Of a stretch of DNA of 24,789 nucleotides, positions 1 through 7,926 are shown one piece after another. Positions within the stretch are counted from its first letter, which is position 1. Every line of letters starts with the position of its first letter. The stretch covers positions 1-24,789 of the forward strand of contig JAHLFV010000081.1 of NCBI GenBank assembly GCA_018883625.1, written 5' to 3'. Origin of the DNA: Candidatus Treponema excrementipullorum. GTDB lineage: Bacteria; Spirochaetota; Spirochaetia; Treponematales; Treponemataceae. The notes below the pieces were generated by a model. That model searched no databases. It was not told the DNA's origin and was given only the letters and a program-made list of their open reading frames with translations. The position numbers were made by a program, and so were the translations under genes.

Positions 1-39
1 TATATATTTAAAAACATTATTATAGAAAGGAATGGAGTT

Positions 40-1364
40 ATGCCAGCGAAAAATCAAGAAAAATATATTCAACAGACAGAAAAGTTTTTCGCCAAAATAC
101 AGCAAGCTGCTGTTCAGCTAATAAGTGTTACTTTTTCCGGAGCCTTAACCGAGATGAATGAAAATCAGCATGTAACACAAAATATGATACCTGTTCCCCG
201 GGGGCAAGTCTGTCAAAAAATAAAATGTAAACCCAAAAATTCCTTCTTTTTTTGCGAGTTTTTTACAGAAAAACAAGTCTTTCATAAAAATTTGCAGAAA
301 GAGGATGTGGTATATCTGATACGATCTTTGCAGCCTCTGTTTAAAAACATAGTTGTAGGATATATGGACGGAGAGTCAAAAAAACAATATACCACTTCAT
401 TTCTTTCCAATAAGCGGGGTGAAAAAACTTTGTTGGATAAAGAAACACCGCAACAGTGGGCGTGTAGTGGAAAAGACTGTTGTCTGGCAGGGGATAAAAC
501 AAAACAATACAATACATAATTCCCGAAGGTCATCCCGTTCCGTTTCTTGTGTACCTAGGTATTATGAATGATGTAGGAAAAGTTATTCAGGCAAAGTACG
601 ATAAATTCCGGCAAATCAATAGATTTTTGGAATATATCAATGATGTGATTCCTAGTGTCATAAATCAAAGGGAAGAGCCTACAGAGAATGAACCCCTTGA
701 AATAATCGATTTTGGTTGCGGAAAATCTTATTTGACTTTTGCTGTACACTACCTGTTTACGGAAATAAAAAAAATACCTGTGCGTATCGTGGGATTGGAT
801 TTAAAAGAGGAAGTAATAAAAGAATGTAACAAAATTGCAGATAAGTTGGGGTGTAAAGGATTACAATTTTTTGTGGGAGATATTGCCAAATATCACAACA
901 AGAGGACTGCACGGAGCCCTGTGGATATGATCATCACCTTACATGCCTGTGACACGGCTACGGATTACGCACTGTTTTTTGGTATACAGTCCGGTGCCAG
1001 ATCCATTCTTTCTGTGCCCTGTTGTCAGCATGAACTGAATAATCAAGTGCGGTTTAACAAAGAGGTTTCCGTGGCGCCTTTGCTTCGTTACGGTTTGATA
1101 AAAGAGCGCTTTGCCTCCCTGCTTACCGATGCTCTCCGAGGTGAAATTCTTGAGAGTATGGGATATAAAGTTCAGATGCTGGAATTCATCGATATGAGTC
1201 ACACACCTAAAAATATATTGATACGGGCAGTAAAAAAGCAGGGAGAACCATGTAGTTTGGATCAGCTGAAAAAAAACAGCTTGAAGGTAGAGAACAGTCT
1301 CCTCTATAAGGAGTTGCACTTGGATTTAACTTTAGTCAAATTGTTGGATTGCAGTCCCTCTTGA
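40..1364 (+). pseudogene. SAM-dependent methyltransferase (Methyltransf_32-like), frameshifted by a 5-bp duplication
   Basis: The first part (40-519, 159 codons) and the second part (open from 498, ending 1364) lie in different frames but form one protein. The first part ends GDKTKQYNT-stop, while the second frame reads YIIPEGHPVPFLVYLGIMNDVGK and then AAKYDKFRQINRF-type sequence, which continues the same family. The SAM-binding motif IIDFGCGKSYLTFA and the later LHACDTATDYAL and ILSVPCCQHELN blocks identify a Rossmann methyltransferase of the PF13679 type; the substrate is unknown. The frames join exactly if one copy of the CAATA duplication at 504-516 is removed, giving KTKQYIIPEG and a 439-residue protein. 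A GGAG ribosome binding site lies at 34-37. The GTG at 549 could start a shorter protein that keeps the SAM motif but loses the N-terminal domain. It is first in a run leading to proABC. Confidence 0.85.
504..516 (+). repeat. 5-bp tandem duplication causing a frameshift
   Basis: The bases ACAATACAATACA have an exact period of 5 over 13 nt. Deleting any one 5-nt unit fuses the upstream and downstream reading frames of the methyltransferase gene without loss of conserved sequence. The span 40-1364 is 1325 nt, and 1325 minus 5 is divisible by 3. Confidence 0.85.
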
Positions 1365-1396
1365 TTTTTTCACGGGAAAAGACTATAAAATTAGCT

Positions 1397-1963
1397 ATGG
1401 AAAACTCAAATAATAACGATTATCTTATTTTGCAGTTTGTTGATAAGAAAGTTTTGGACGCTTTTAATGTTTTGACTTCGGAAGACATCTCTATGTCTTT
1501 GGAGGATGTGGCTTATACCATTGCAGAAGTGTTTTATCAGGGAAATGCAAAAGCCTTTGTGTCTGACTTTGTAAAAGAAGATAATCGGGAAGCGGAAAGT
1601 AAATTGATTCAGAGTTTCCATCGAAATTTAAAACTTCTTGCAGAAAAAACTTGGGTTGAAGCAGCCGACATTTCCGAAAAAGACAGAGTTTTATACGAAA
1701 TAGACAGATTGTGTGAAAAGCTAGAACAGTATGATTATGTGGGCTGTTATAAAAGTTTTGTAAATGTAATGTTTGAGGTGGTGTATTTAATGTTTGGTTC
1801 TCAGGCAAAGAAAGAGGACTTTGCAGAATATACTCTTCGTATTGACCCGGAATTCGGTATTTTTTGGCGATATTTGCAGGGATTGCCTAAAGATGGCGGT
1901 GCATCTGCAGAAAAAAGCCGAATCAGCATACTTCTCGGAATGTATTTCCTTTCAAATTATTAA
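1397..1963 (+). CDS. Hypothetical protein, 188 residues
   Basis: I do not recognise a family. The ATG at 1397 is preferred over the in-frame TTG at 1349, which overlaps the methyltransferase stop at 1364. A purine-rich GGGAAAAG lies about 15-20 nt upstream, so the ribosome binding site is weak. The protein is acidic and predicted to be mostly helical, with no signal peptide or membrane segment. A conserved-looking C-terminal stretch reads RIDPEFGIFWRYLQGLP, followed by an ILLGMYFLSNY end. It sits 32 nt after the methyltransferase stop and about 70 nt before proA on the same strand, so it is probably co-transcribed with both. No function is proposed. Confidence 0.65.
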   Translation: MENSNNNDYLILQFVDKKVLDAFNVLTSEDISMSLEDVAYTIAEVFYQGNAKAFVSDFVKEDNREAESKLIQSFHRNLKLLAEKTWVEAADISEKDRVLYEIDRLCEKLEQYDYVGCYKSFVNVMFEVVYLMFGSQAKKEDFAEYTLRIDPEFGIFWRYLQGLPKDGGASAEKSRISILLGMYFLSNY

Positions 1964-2032
1964 TCCCTTACTGAATCCAAGCTTTATCTCAAGGCGGTGC
2001 TAGCTCTTCAGTTAAAGGAAAGGCCGTTACTC

Positions 2033-3355
2033 ATGAGCGAAATTATTTCATTGTGTAAGTCTTTGCGTAAAGGTGCCTCTTTGTTGGCAACTCACTCTGC
2101 AGAGAAAAAAAATCGGGCATTACGATCGGTTATGGCAGAAATCGATAAACGTCGATATCAAATCTTGGACGCCAACGCAAAAGATGTGGAGAATGCTATT
2201 AAGGCCGGCGTGAAGGAAAGCCTTGTAGATAGGTTGCGATTAAATTCAGAAAGAATAGACGGTATTTTAAGTAGCATTCAAATTGTTATTGAACAAACAG
2301 ATCCTGTCGGACAGGTGGTGGATGGATGGTCAACTCCCAATGGGTTGTGCATTCGTCGTCAACGGGTGCCTTTAGGGGTTGCCGCCATAATTTATGAATC
2401 CCGTCCTAATGTAACGGCAGATGCCTTTGCCTTGGCATATAAAAGCGGTAATGGGATTTTGTTGAGAGGAAGTTCCTCTGCCTTGGAATCCAATAAAGCC
2501 ATGGTTGCGGCAATAAAGGCCGGTTTAGAAGCTCCCTGTAACGATGGCGCACAGGGAGCCGGCGATACTGGGACTTTTTCGGGTACAGTAGGAATTCCGG
2601 AAGCTATAGAATTGGCAACTTCCGGTAGACGGGAAGAAGTAGATGAGATTCTCACAGCAACGGGATATATCGACGTGGTATTACCCCGGGGCGGTGCTCA
2701 ACTTATAAAAATGGTTGTGGAGAAAGCTCGGGTTCCTGTTATAGAAACAGGAAGCGGTGTATGTCATTTGTATGTAGAAGAAACTGCTGATATCAATATG
2801 GCATGTGCCATTGCAGAAAACGGAAAATTGCAGCGTCCCGGTGTATGTAATGCTTTGGAAACCTTTGTTGTCCAGCGGTCGGTGGCAGAAAGATTTTTAC
2901 CGGCTTTAGAGGAAAAATTGGCCGGTCGTTGTCAGTTACGGTGCGATGAGTTCTCTTTTGGCATATTGAAGCCTATTGCAGAGAACGTCGGGCGGGGAGA
3001 GTCGGTTATAAAGGCTTCCCAGGAAGATTTTGGCTTTGAATTTTTGGACACCATTGCGGCAATAAAAGTTGTAGAGTCAACAGAAGAAGCTATTGCCTAT
3101 ATTAACAGTCATAATACCCGTCATTCAGAGTCTATCATTACCCGGAATATTGCAGAAGCACGGAAATTCCAACAGGAAATAGATGCTGCCTGTGTATACG
3201 TTAATGCTTCCACTCGGTTTACCGATGGCGGAGAATTTGGGTTTGGAGCAGAACTGGGGATAAGTACCCAAAAGCTTCACGTACGGGGTCCCATGGGGTT
3301 GACGGCTCTGACTACTACAAAATATTTTATAGAAGGTGAAGGTCAAATTCGATGA
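2033..3355 (+). CDS. proA: Glutamate-5-semialdehyde dehydrogenase (gamma-glutamyl phosphate reductase)
   Basis: ProA reduces gamma-glutamyl phosphate to glutamate-5-semialdehyde with NADPH, the second step of proline synthesis in the cytoplasm. The ATG at 2033 is chosen because AAAGGAAAGG lies about 10 nt upstream; the in-frame GTG at 1997 has no ribosome binding site. The 440-residue product has family blocks YESRPNVTADAFALAYKSGN (about 121-140), VVLPRGGAQLI (about 215-225), and SGVCHLYVEE with the catalytic cysteine at 244, then RPGVCNALETFVVQ and a GFGAELGISTQKLHVRGPMGL ending typical of ProA. A Gly/Ser/Thr-rich segment around residues 166-188 looks longer than usual just before the IPE motif. 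Its stop overlaps the proB start in an ATGA, implying translational coupling. Confidence 0.95.
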   Translation: MSEIISLCKSLRKGASLLATHSAEKKNRALRSVMAEIDKRRYQILDANAKDVENAIKAGVKESLVDRLRLNSERIDGILSSIQIVIEQTDPVGQVVDGWSTPNGLCIRRQRVPLGVAAIIYESRPNVTADAFALAYKSGNGILLRGSSSALESNKAMVAAIKAGLEAPCNDGAQGAGDTGTFSGTVGIPEAIELATSGRREEVDEILTATGYIDVVLPRGGAQLIKMVVEKARVPVIETGSGVCHLYVEETADINMACAIAENGKLQRPGVCNALETFVVQRSVAERFLPALEEKLAGRCQLRCDEFSFGILKPIAENVGRGESVIKASQEDFGFEFLDTIAAIKVVESTEEAIAYINSHNTRHSESIITRNIAEARKFQQEIDAACVYVNASTRFTDGGEFGFGAELGISTQKLHVRGPMGLTALTTTKYFIEGEGQIR

Positions 3356-4149
3356 TACCGGAAACAATAGAAAACGCCCGAAAAATAGTAATCAAAATCG
3401 GTTCCAATACTTTGGCAAAAAAAGATGGTACAATCAATTTTGATTTTATGAAAGATTTAGCCCGTCAATGTACAGATTTAATCCATCGGGGCAAGCAAAT
3501 TGTCCTTGTTTCTTCCGGGGCTCAAGTAGCCGGGGTGTCAACTTTAGACAGATGGGCCAGAAAAAAAGATATACATTATAGGCAGGCTTTATGTGCCATC
3601 GGTCAAGTAGAACTCATGGACAAATGGCGTAACGCTTTTGGAGAATTTGGGATACATATTGGTCAATTGTTGCTGACAAAGGACGATTTTGCCAACGATC
3701 ATCGTACGTTAAATATGCGAAATACCCTGTTTACTTTGGTAGATGAAGGTGTCATTCCTGTTATCAACGAAAACGACTCTGTTTCCTTTGATGAAATCCG
3801 CATTGGTGACAATGATAATCTCAGTGCTCTTACAGCTGTGTTGTGGAATGCAGACTTACTCATTCTGTTCAGTGATATAGACGGTGTTTTTACAGATAAT
3901 CCTAAGGAAAATCCCCAAGCAGAACTGGTAGAGGTAGTGTCAAATATCAGTGAGTTACGTACTCAAATTATCATTGGGGGAACAAACAGCTTTGGTACCG
4001 GTGGTATGGAAACAAAGTTGGAGGCTGCCGAGTACACCACGTCTTATGGTATTCCCATGATATTGGCAAATGGTAGTGTTCCCCAGGGAATTGAAAAACT
4101 GGCAGCCGGTGAAATGAAAGGTACCTTGTTTGAAGCAGATAATCTGTAA
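3352..4149 (+). CDS. proB: Glutamate 5-kinase, kinase domain only
   Basis: ProB phosphorylates glutamate to gamma-glutamyl phosphate, the committed step of proline synthesis. The start codon lies in the ATGA overlap with the proA stop. The 265-residue protein is a complete amino-acid kinase domain: KIVIKIGSNTL near the N-terminus, VLVSSGAQVAGV, PVINENDSVS, GDNDNLSALTA for substrate and ATP binding, and SDIDGVFTDNP. It stops shortly after GTLFEADNL and lacks the C-terminal PUA domain found in the longer (about 367-residue) E. coli enzyme. The short form is known in other bacteria, so this is probably not a truncation. Gene order proA-proB-proC is compact. Confidence 0.95.
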   Translation: MIPETIENARKIVIKIGSNTLAKKDGTINFDFMKDLARQCTDLIHRGKQIVLVSSGAQVAGVSTLDRWARKKDIHYRQALCAIGQVELMDKWRNAFGEFGIHIGQLLLTKDDFANDHRTLNMRNTLFTLVDEGVIPVINENDSVSFDEIRIGDNDNLSALTAVLWNADLLILFSDIDGVFTDNPKENPQAELVEVVSNISELRTQIIIGGTNSFGTGGMETKLEAAEYTTSYGIPMILANGSVPQGIEKLAAGEMKGTLFEADNL

Positions 4150-4162
4150 AGGAGAAAACGCT

Positions 4163-5017
4163 ATGACTGAAGGTTGTGATAAAATAAAAGTGTGTTGTAT
4201 AGGAGCCGGTGTTATGGGCGGTGCGTTAATGAAGTCCGTGATACAGGCTGTCGGTGGGGAAAATCTTACGGTAACAGACTTTTGCGAAGAAAAAGCTCAA
4301 GAGTATGCTCAAAGACAGGGGTGTAGGTGGGCAAAAACTAACAGAGATGCTGTCCACACTGCCGATGTTATTTTTATTGCTGTTAAACCCCCAAAAGTAC
4401 AATCAGTTATAGAAGAAGTAGGAGACTTGCTTGCCGGAAAGACTGTAATTTCTATGGCTGCCGGAGTTTCTTTAAAGAGTTTACAGGAATTTTCTGCACC
4501 CTTTAATGTTGGTGATGGTAAAACTAGTAGTATTAAATTGTTCCGTATCATGCCTAATATTCCGGCAGTGGTGGGAGAAGGAATGATTGCCTTATGTTGT
4601 CTGGAGGGTACAGAAGGGGAAAGCAAAGAGAACTTGGAACAAATTGTTTCTTTGCTTGCACATGCCGGTAGGGTCGAGATTGTAGAGGAAAAATTAATGG
4701 ATGCCGTTACAGCCATAAGCGGATCAGGCCCTGCCTATGCCTTTATATTTATAGAAGCCTTGGCGGATGCTGCCGTTAGTTTGGGAATGACCAGGAATCA
4801 AGCTTATATTTATGCCGCCCAAACTCTGAAAGGAGCCGCTACGTACATGTTAGAAAGCAATCGCCATCCGGGAGAGCTGAAAGATGCTGTGTGTTCTCCG
4901 GCAGGAACGACCATAGCTGCCGTAGAAGTGTTAGAAAAAGAAGGTTTTCGAGCCGGAATTATGGCAGCAGCTAAAGCTGCTTATGATCGGTCCAAAGAAT
5001 TAGGTTCCAAGAAGTAA
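4163..5017 (+). CDS. proC: Pyrroline-5-carboxylate reductase
   Basis: ProC reduces 1-pyrroline-5-carboxylate to proline with NAD(P)H. The ATG at 4163 has an AAAGGAG ribosome binding site at 4148-4154. An earlier in-frame ATG at 4130 lies inside proB and is not preferred. The 284-residue protein has a dinucleotide-binding GAGVMGGAL near residues 15-23, an AVKPP motif, AISGSGPAYAFIFIEALADAAVSLGM, and the C-terminal signature DAVCSPAGTTIAAVEVLE. It starts 13 nt after the proB stop and completes the glutamate-to-proline route in one operon. No clear rho-independent terminator is seen after it. Confidence 0.95.
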   Translation: MTEGCDKIKVCCIGAGVMGGALMKSVIQAVGGENLTVTDFCEEKAQEYAQRQGCRWAKTNRDAVHTADVIFIAVKPPKVQSVIEEVGDLLAGKTVISMAAGVSLKSLQEFSAPFNVGDGKTSSIKLFRIMPNIPAVVGEGMIALCCLEGTEGESKENLEQIVSLLAHAGRVEIVEEKLMDAVTAISGSGPAYAFIFIEALADAAVSLGMTRNQAYIYAAQTLKGAATYMLESNRHPGELKDAVCSPAGTTIAAVEVLEKEGFRAGIMAAAKAAYDRSKELGSKK

Positions 5018-5299
5018 GTTCTTAGACTTTAGGTTAAAGCATTGTGTATTCCGAAAAATAAAGTTTTGAGGAATCTTTAGGTGTGGTATCTCCGCAAACC
5101 ATGTCATTTTGAAGTATATCGTTTGTTATTCCGAATACGGAAGTTTTGGGGTATCCCTACTCAATGCACTTGGACAAGTTCGATACGTCGTGCTTCGGTG
5201 GGGATGCCTATCAGTCGTCCGTAACGGTGTCTGTTAGGTAGCACTTTCGGTCTTGCCTTTAATCAGTCGGAAGTGTATTTGTCAAAATAAAATCTGTCT
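5018..5299. other. Intergenic stretch with a degenerate duplicated repeat
   Basis: No convincing gene is seen in this 282-nt stretch. Two related 29-nt segments lie at 5048-5076 and 5128-5156; both begin ATTCCGAA, share AAGTTTTG and end near GG-A/T-ATC, with 22 of 29 positions identical. The first can pair ATTCC with GGAAT and AAAA with TTTT around a short loop. A GTCATTTTGAAG between them resembles dispersed intergenic repeats seen in many bacteria. This looks like a repeat remnant rather than a regulator. Confidence 0.45.
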
Positions 5300-5328
5300 T
5301 TGACATTTTATGCAAAAAAAGGTATTCT
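5300..5328 (+). promoter_or_regulatory. Sigma-70 promoter of the DUF2156 gene
   Basis: TTGACA (5300-5305) and TATTCT (5323-5328) are separated by exactly 17 nt. Transcription would start about 5335, only some 6 nt before the ATG at 5341, and no Shine-Dalgarno sequence is present. The mRNA would be nearly leaderless. Confidence 0.75.
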
Positions 5329-5340
5329 AGCGAAATCATT

Positions 5341-6258
5341 ATGAAAGCTATACCCATGTTTCCGGATTTTGCTCCCATCTGTTTTGATATGGTTGCCGAG
5401 TTTTCTGATTTTTGCGAAAAACTGGAGTCCGGGATAAGTGAATTTATTACGCCTAATTTATTTTTTGATTCAAAAAAGTACACATATGTTTTTTCCCGAT
5501 TGTCTCAAAATGCCTTGCTTTTGAAGGGTGTTAGCCCTGAACCTTTGTATGAAGGACAACGAGGACACAGTCCTTTTTTCAGCCTGCTTTCAAATCATGT
5601 TGATATGGAATTGTTTGACAAATATTTAAATACATATCTGCAGGAAGGTTTATTTTGGAAAAACATGAGTGAAGAGCACAAGCATGTTTTGGAAGATGAT
5701 TTGTCTCGGAGAGAATATAAGATCTTAGAGGATAGGAATAATTTTGATTACCTGTACTCAAGAACGGACTTAGCCCAATTACAGGGTAAGGCTTTCCATA
5801 AGAAGAAAAATCTTGTTAACGCTTTTACCGGTGCTTATGAGTCGGAAACAAAAAAACTGGATGTGTACACAATTCCCGATGCTCTTTCTGTACTGGAAAG
5901 TTGGAAAAAAATGCGAATACAAGATGAAGACGATTATAAAGAGTGTCGCATGGCTTTAGAAAAATTTACTCAGTTTTCTTTATCGGGAATTGTTGTGTAT
6001 GCTCAAGGAATACCGGTAGGATTTTCTATAGGACAGTGTATCCAACAGGGCACAATGTTTGTTACTCTGTTTGAAAAAGCCCTCAATGGATATAAAGGTG
6101 TGTATCAATTTGTAAACAGATCCCAGGCTCTTCATTTACCTCCTACTGTGGAAATTATAAATCGGGAGCAAGATTTGGGAGATGAAGGTTTACGTCAGGC
6201 AAAAATGACGTACCGACCTGTAGGGTTTACAAAAAAATATGTAGTTTGTAAGGAATAA
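5341..6258 (+). CDS. DUF2156 (LPG synthase C-terminal-like) acyltransferase-fold protein
   Basis: The 305-residue protein resembles the stand-alone DUF2156 / phosphatidylglycerol lysyltransferase C-terminal family, which has a double GNAT-type fold. Supporting blocks are LQGKAFHKKKNLVNAF in the middle, GIVVYAQGIPVGFSIGQ, TLFEKALNGYKGVYQFVN, and the near-terminal INREQDLGDEGLRQAKMTYRPVGF. There is no signal peptide and no membrane domain, so it is not a full MprF flippase-synthase; the acceptor substrate is unknown. The ATG at 5341 is chosen because it directly follows a strong promoter. An in-frame ATG at 5356 is possible. thrC follows 58 nt later with its own ribosome binding site. Confidence 0.8.
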   Translation: MKAIPMFPDFAPICFDMVAEFSDFCEKLESGISEFITPNLFFDSKKYTYVFSRLSQNALLLKGVSPEPLYEGQRGHSPFFSLLSNHVDMELFDKYLNTYLQEGLFWKNMSEEHKHVLEDDLSRREYKILEDRNNFDYLYSRTDLAQLQGKAFHKKKNLVNAFTGAYESETKKLDVYTIPDALSVLESWKKMRIQDEDDYKECRMALEKFTQFSLSGIVVYAQGIPVGFSIGQCIQQGTMFVTLFEKALNGYKGVYQFVNRSQALHLPPTVEIINREQDLGDEGLRQAKMTYRPVGFTKKYVVCKE

Positions 6259-6316
6259 CATAAAAATCGCCGGAGGTCAGAGAGGATTCCGGTAATTCTT
6301 AGGAGTGTGAGTTTTT

Positions 6317-7624
6317 ATGCAGTTTGTGAGTACCCGAAAAAACAAGGAGCCCATCAGTTTTTCTCAGGCAATTTCTCGCTGTATTTGTCCCGACGGGGGA
6401 TACTATGTTCCTGCTTACAGTGAAAATTTACGTCAGTGGATTTATTACCTTAACGATAAAACAAGTTTTTCTTCCATAGCCGGTTCTCTGACTACTGCCT
6501 TGATGAAAGAAGAATTCAGTCCCATAATTTGCGAAACGATTGCAACAAAAGCATTTAATTTTTCTCCCGAATTTCGACAAATAGATGATTCTCTTTATAA
6601 GCTTAGTCTTTATACCGGTCCCACCGGATCCCATAAAGATTTTGGAGTATCTTTTTTACTGGCTTATCTGGAATATACGTTGCTTCTCAAAAGAGAGCGT
6701 GCTACTGTTGTTGCCATTTCTGACGGTGAAATTGGAAGCTGTCTTGCTCATGCTATGCAAGGAAAGAAACAATTAACGGCCTTGATATTGTATAGTAAGG
6801 GGACGCTTCGGGGATTCAAAGAAGAAGATTGTGTGTGGAATGGGGGTAATATTTATCCCGTTGAGGTAAACGGTTCCATGGAAGATTGCAGCCATATGGT
6901 AAGGGAGTTATTTTCCCGTCAGGATATTGTGGAAAAATACAATCTGACTTTGGCGAACACTTTTAATATCGGCAGGCTTTTACCCCAAACATTTTTTTAT
7001 ACCTATGCTTTTTCTCGACTTAAGGATAAAGTTTTTGGAGATATTTTTTATGCTTTAGCTCCGGGGAATTACAGTAATTTGGTTGCCGGTTTATATGCGT
7101 GGAAGTTCTCCTTGCCTGTAAACGGTTTTATTACGGAGTGTACACCGGCTTTGACTGTGGATACTGGAGGAAAGGCACAGATATTGGATTCACTGATCCC
7201 TTTAGAGCAAAGACAACCTGCCGATCCGGGAAATCCATCCAATTTAGAGCGATTGGAAGAAATATTTAACACTCATCCGGCTATGTTGCGAGGGTTAGTA
7301 TTTCCCGTACCTGTTTCCGAAGAAGAAAGAACAGCTGCATGTAAAGAATTGTTCATGAAATACGGTATTTTGGCAAATAAAGAAACATCTGGCTCTTATG
7401 CCGCCGCAAAAAAACGGACGGAAAGTTTTTCCAGTCCCGACAATACTGTTGTCTTGGTTTCCCGTGATCATCCGGCTTACTCTAGAGATGAGATCCGTCA
7501 TGTATGTGGTGAGGCGCCGACGGTTCCGGATTTTTTACAGGAATTGCTTATTCCCATTACTCCCCAAAAAACAATGGACTGTACTGTAGATGCGGTTTTA
7601 AGTGTTTTACAGGAATTAGAATAA
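6317..7624 (+). CDS. thrC: Threonine synthase, divergent
   Basis: This PLP enzyme family converts O-phosphohomoserine to threonine. The 435-residue protein starts FVSTRKNKEPISFSQAI with PDGGYYVP (26-32), typical of the ThrC N-terminal domain. GPTGSHKDFG places the PLP lysine at K107. ALAPGNYSNLVAGLYAWKFSLPV corresponds to the SGNFGN block and GNPSNLERLEEIF to the SNxER block. The position where most ThrC proteins have SGDTGSA reads SDGEIGSCLA (135-144), so the usual Asp-Thr-Gly is altered; substrate or activity may differ. An AGGAG lies at about 6301-6305, 11 nt before the ATG. The 58-nt leader contains a short CCGGA/TCCGG pairing of unknown significance. Confidence 0.85.
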   Translation: MQFVSTRKNKEPISFSQAISRCICPDGGYYVPAYSENLRQWIYYLNDKTSFSSIAGSLTTALMKEEFSPIICETIATKAFNFSPEFRQIDDSLYKLSLYTGPTGSHKDFGVSFLLAYLEYTLLLKRERATVVAISDGEIGSCLAHAMQGKKQLTALILYSKGTLRGFKEEDCVWNGGNIYPVEVNGSMEDCSHMVRELFSRQDIVEKYNLTLANTFNIGRLLPQTFFYTYAFSRLKDKVFGDIFYALAPGNYSNLVAGLYAWKFSLPVNGFITECTPALTVDTGGKAQILDSLIPLEQRQPADPGNPSNLERLEEIFNTHPAMLRGLVFPVPVSEEERTAACKELFMKYGILANKETSGSYAAAKKRTESFSSPDNTVVLVSRDHPAYSRDEIRHVCGEAPTVPDFLQELLIPITPQKTMDCTVDAVLSVLQELE

Positions 7625-7629
7625 ATGAG

Positions 7630-7668
7630 AAGCCCTTGAGTGATGTACTTCATGAGAGGGCTTTTTTA
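7630..7668 (+). terminator. Rho-independent terminator after thrC
   Basis: AAGCCCT at 7630-7636 pairs with AGGGCTT at 7657-7663 and is followed by a T run. It lies just after the thrC stop. Confidence 0.85.
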
Positions 7669-7674
7669 TTGGAC

Positions 7675-7704
7675 AAAAAAAAGACAACCTTGGGAAAGGT
7701 TGCC
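7675..7704 (-). terminator. Rho-independent terminator after tRNA-Cys
   Basis: Read on the minus strand, GGCAACCTT (7704-7696) pairs with AAGGTTGTC (7691-7683), nine pairs including one G-U, around a 4-nt loop, followed by eight T. It lies 36 nt downstream of the tRNA and faces the thrC terminator. Confidence 0.9.
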
Positions 7705-7739
7705 TCTATGTCAACGGGATGTAAACTCCCGGTAAGAAA

Positions 7740-7810
7740 GGCGCCGATCAGAATCGAACTGATGAATAACGGTTTTGCAGACCGGTCCCTTACCACTTGG
7801 GTACAGCGCC
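7740..7810 (-). tRNA. tRNA-Cys (anticodon GCA)
   Basis: The minus strand folds into a 71-nt cloverleaf. The acceptor GGCGCTG pairs with CGGCGCC (one G-U). The D arm is CCC/GGG. The anticodon arm CCGGT-CTGCAAA-ACCGT carries GCA, with a C-U mismatch in the outermost pair. The T arm is ATCAG-TTCGATT-CTGAT, a perfect 5-bp stem. The discriminator and CCA are not encoded, since the next bases are TTTCTT. It has its own promoter and terminator. Confidence 0.95.
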
Positions 7811-7821
7811 ATGGTCTTGAT

Positions 7822-7850
7822 ATACTATCATAAAAAAGTATATTTGTCTA
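7822..7850 (-). promoter_or_regulatory. Promoter of tRNA-Cys
   Basis: On the minus strand TAGACA (7850-7845) and TAGTAT (7827-7822) are separated by 17 nt. The predicted start is about 7815, 5 nt before the tRNA 5' end. Confidence 0.75.
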
Positions 7851-7914
7851 GAGGCAGAAATATACTTTTAGCTCATTTAACTTTTGTATTCTAGTCTCTT
7901 ATGAAAAAAAACGG

Positions 7915-7920
7915 TATACT
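7915..7920 (+). promoter_or_regulatory. -10 box placed for a leaderless mRNA
   Basis: TATACT at 7915-7920 is followed by six bases and then the ATG at 7927, so transcription would begin at about the start codon. The -35 position reads TAGTCT, a weak match, at 17-nt spacing. There is no Shine-Dalgarno sequence before the GH3 gene. Confidence 0.6.
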
Positions 7921-7926
7921 TTTCCC

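Noticed and set aside
496..519. Programmed -1 ribosomal frameshift in the methyltransferase gene
   Set aside because: There is no X-XXY-YYZ slippery heptamer at the junction, and removal of a 5-nt duplication gives a better fit to the family sequence than a -1 shift.
549..1364. A complete, separate methyltransferase gene starting at GTG 549
   Set aside because: Conserved sequence (YIIPEGHPVPFL) continues upstream of the GTG in the same frame and matches the end of the preceding frame, so the GTG is internal to one broken gene.
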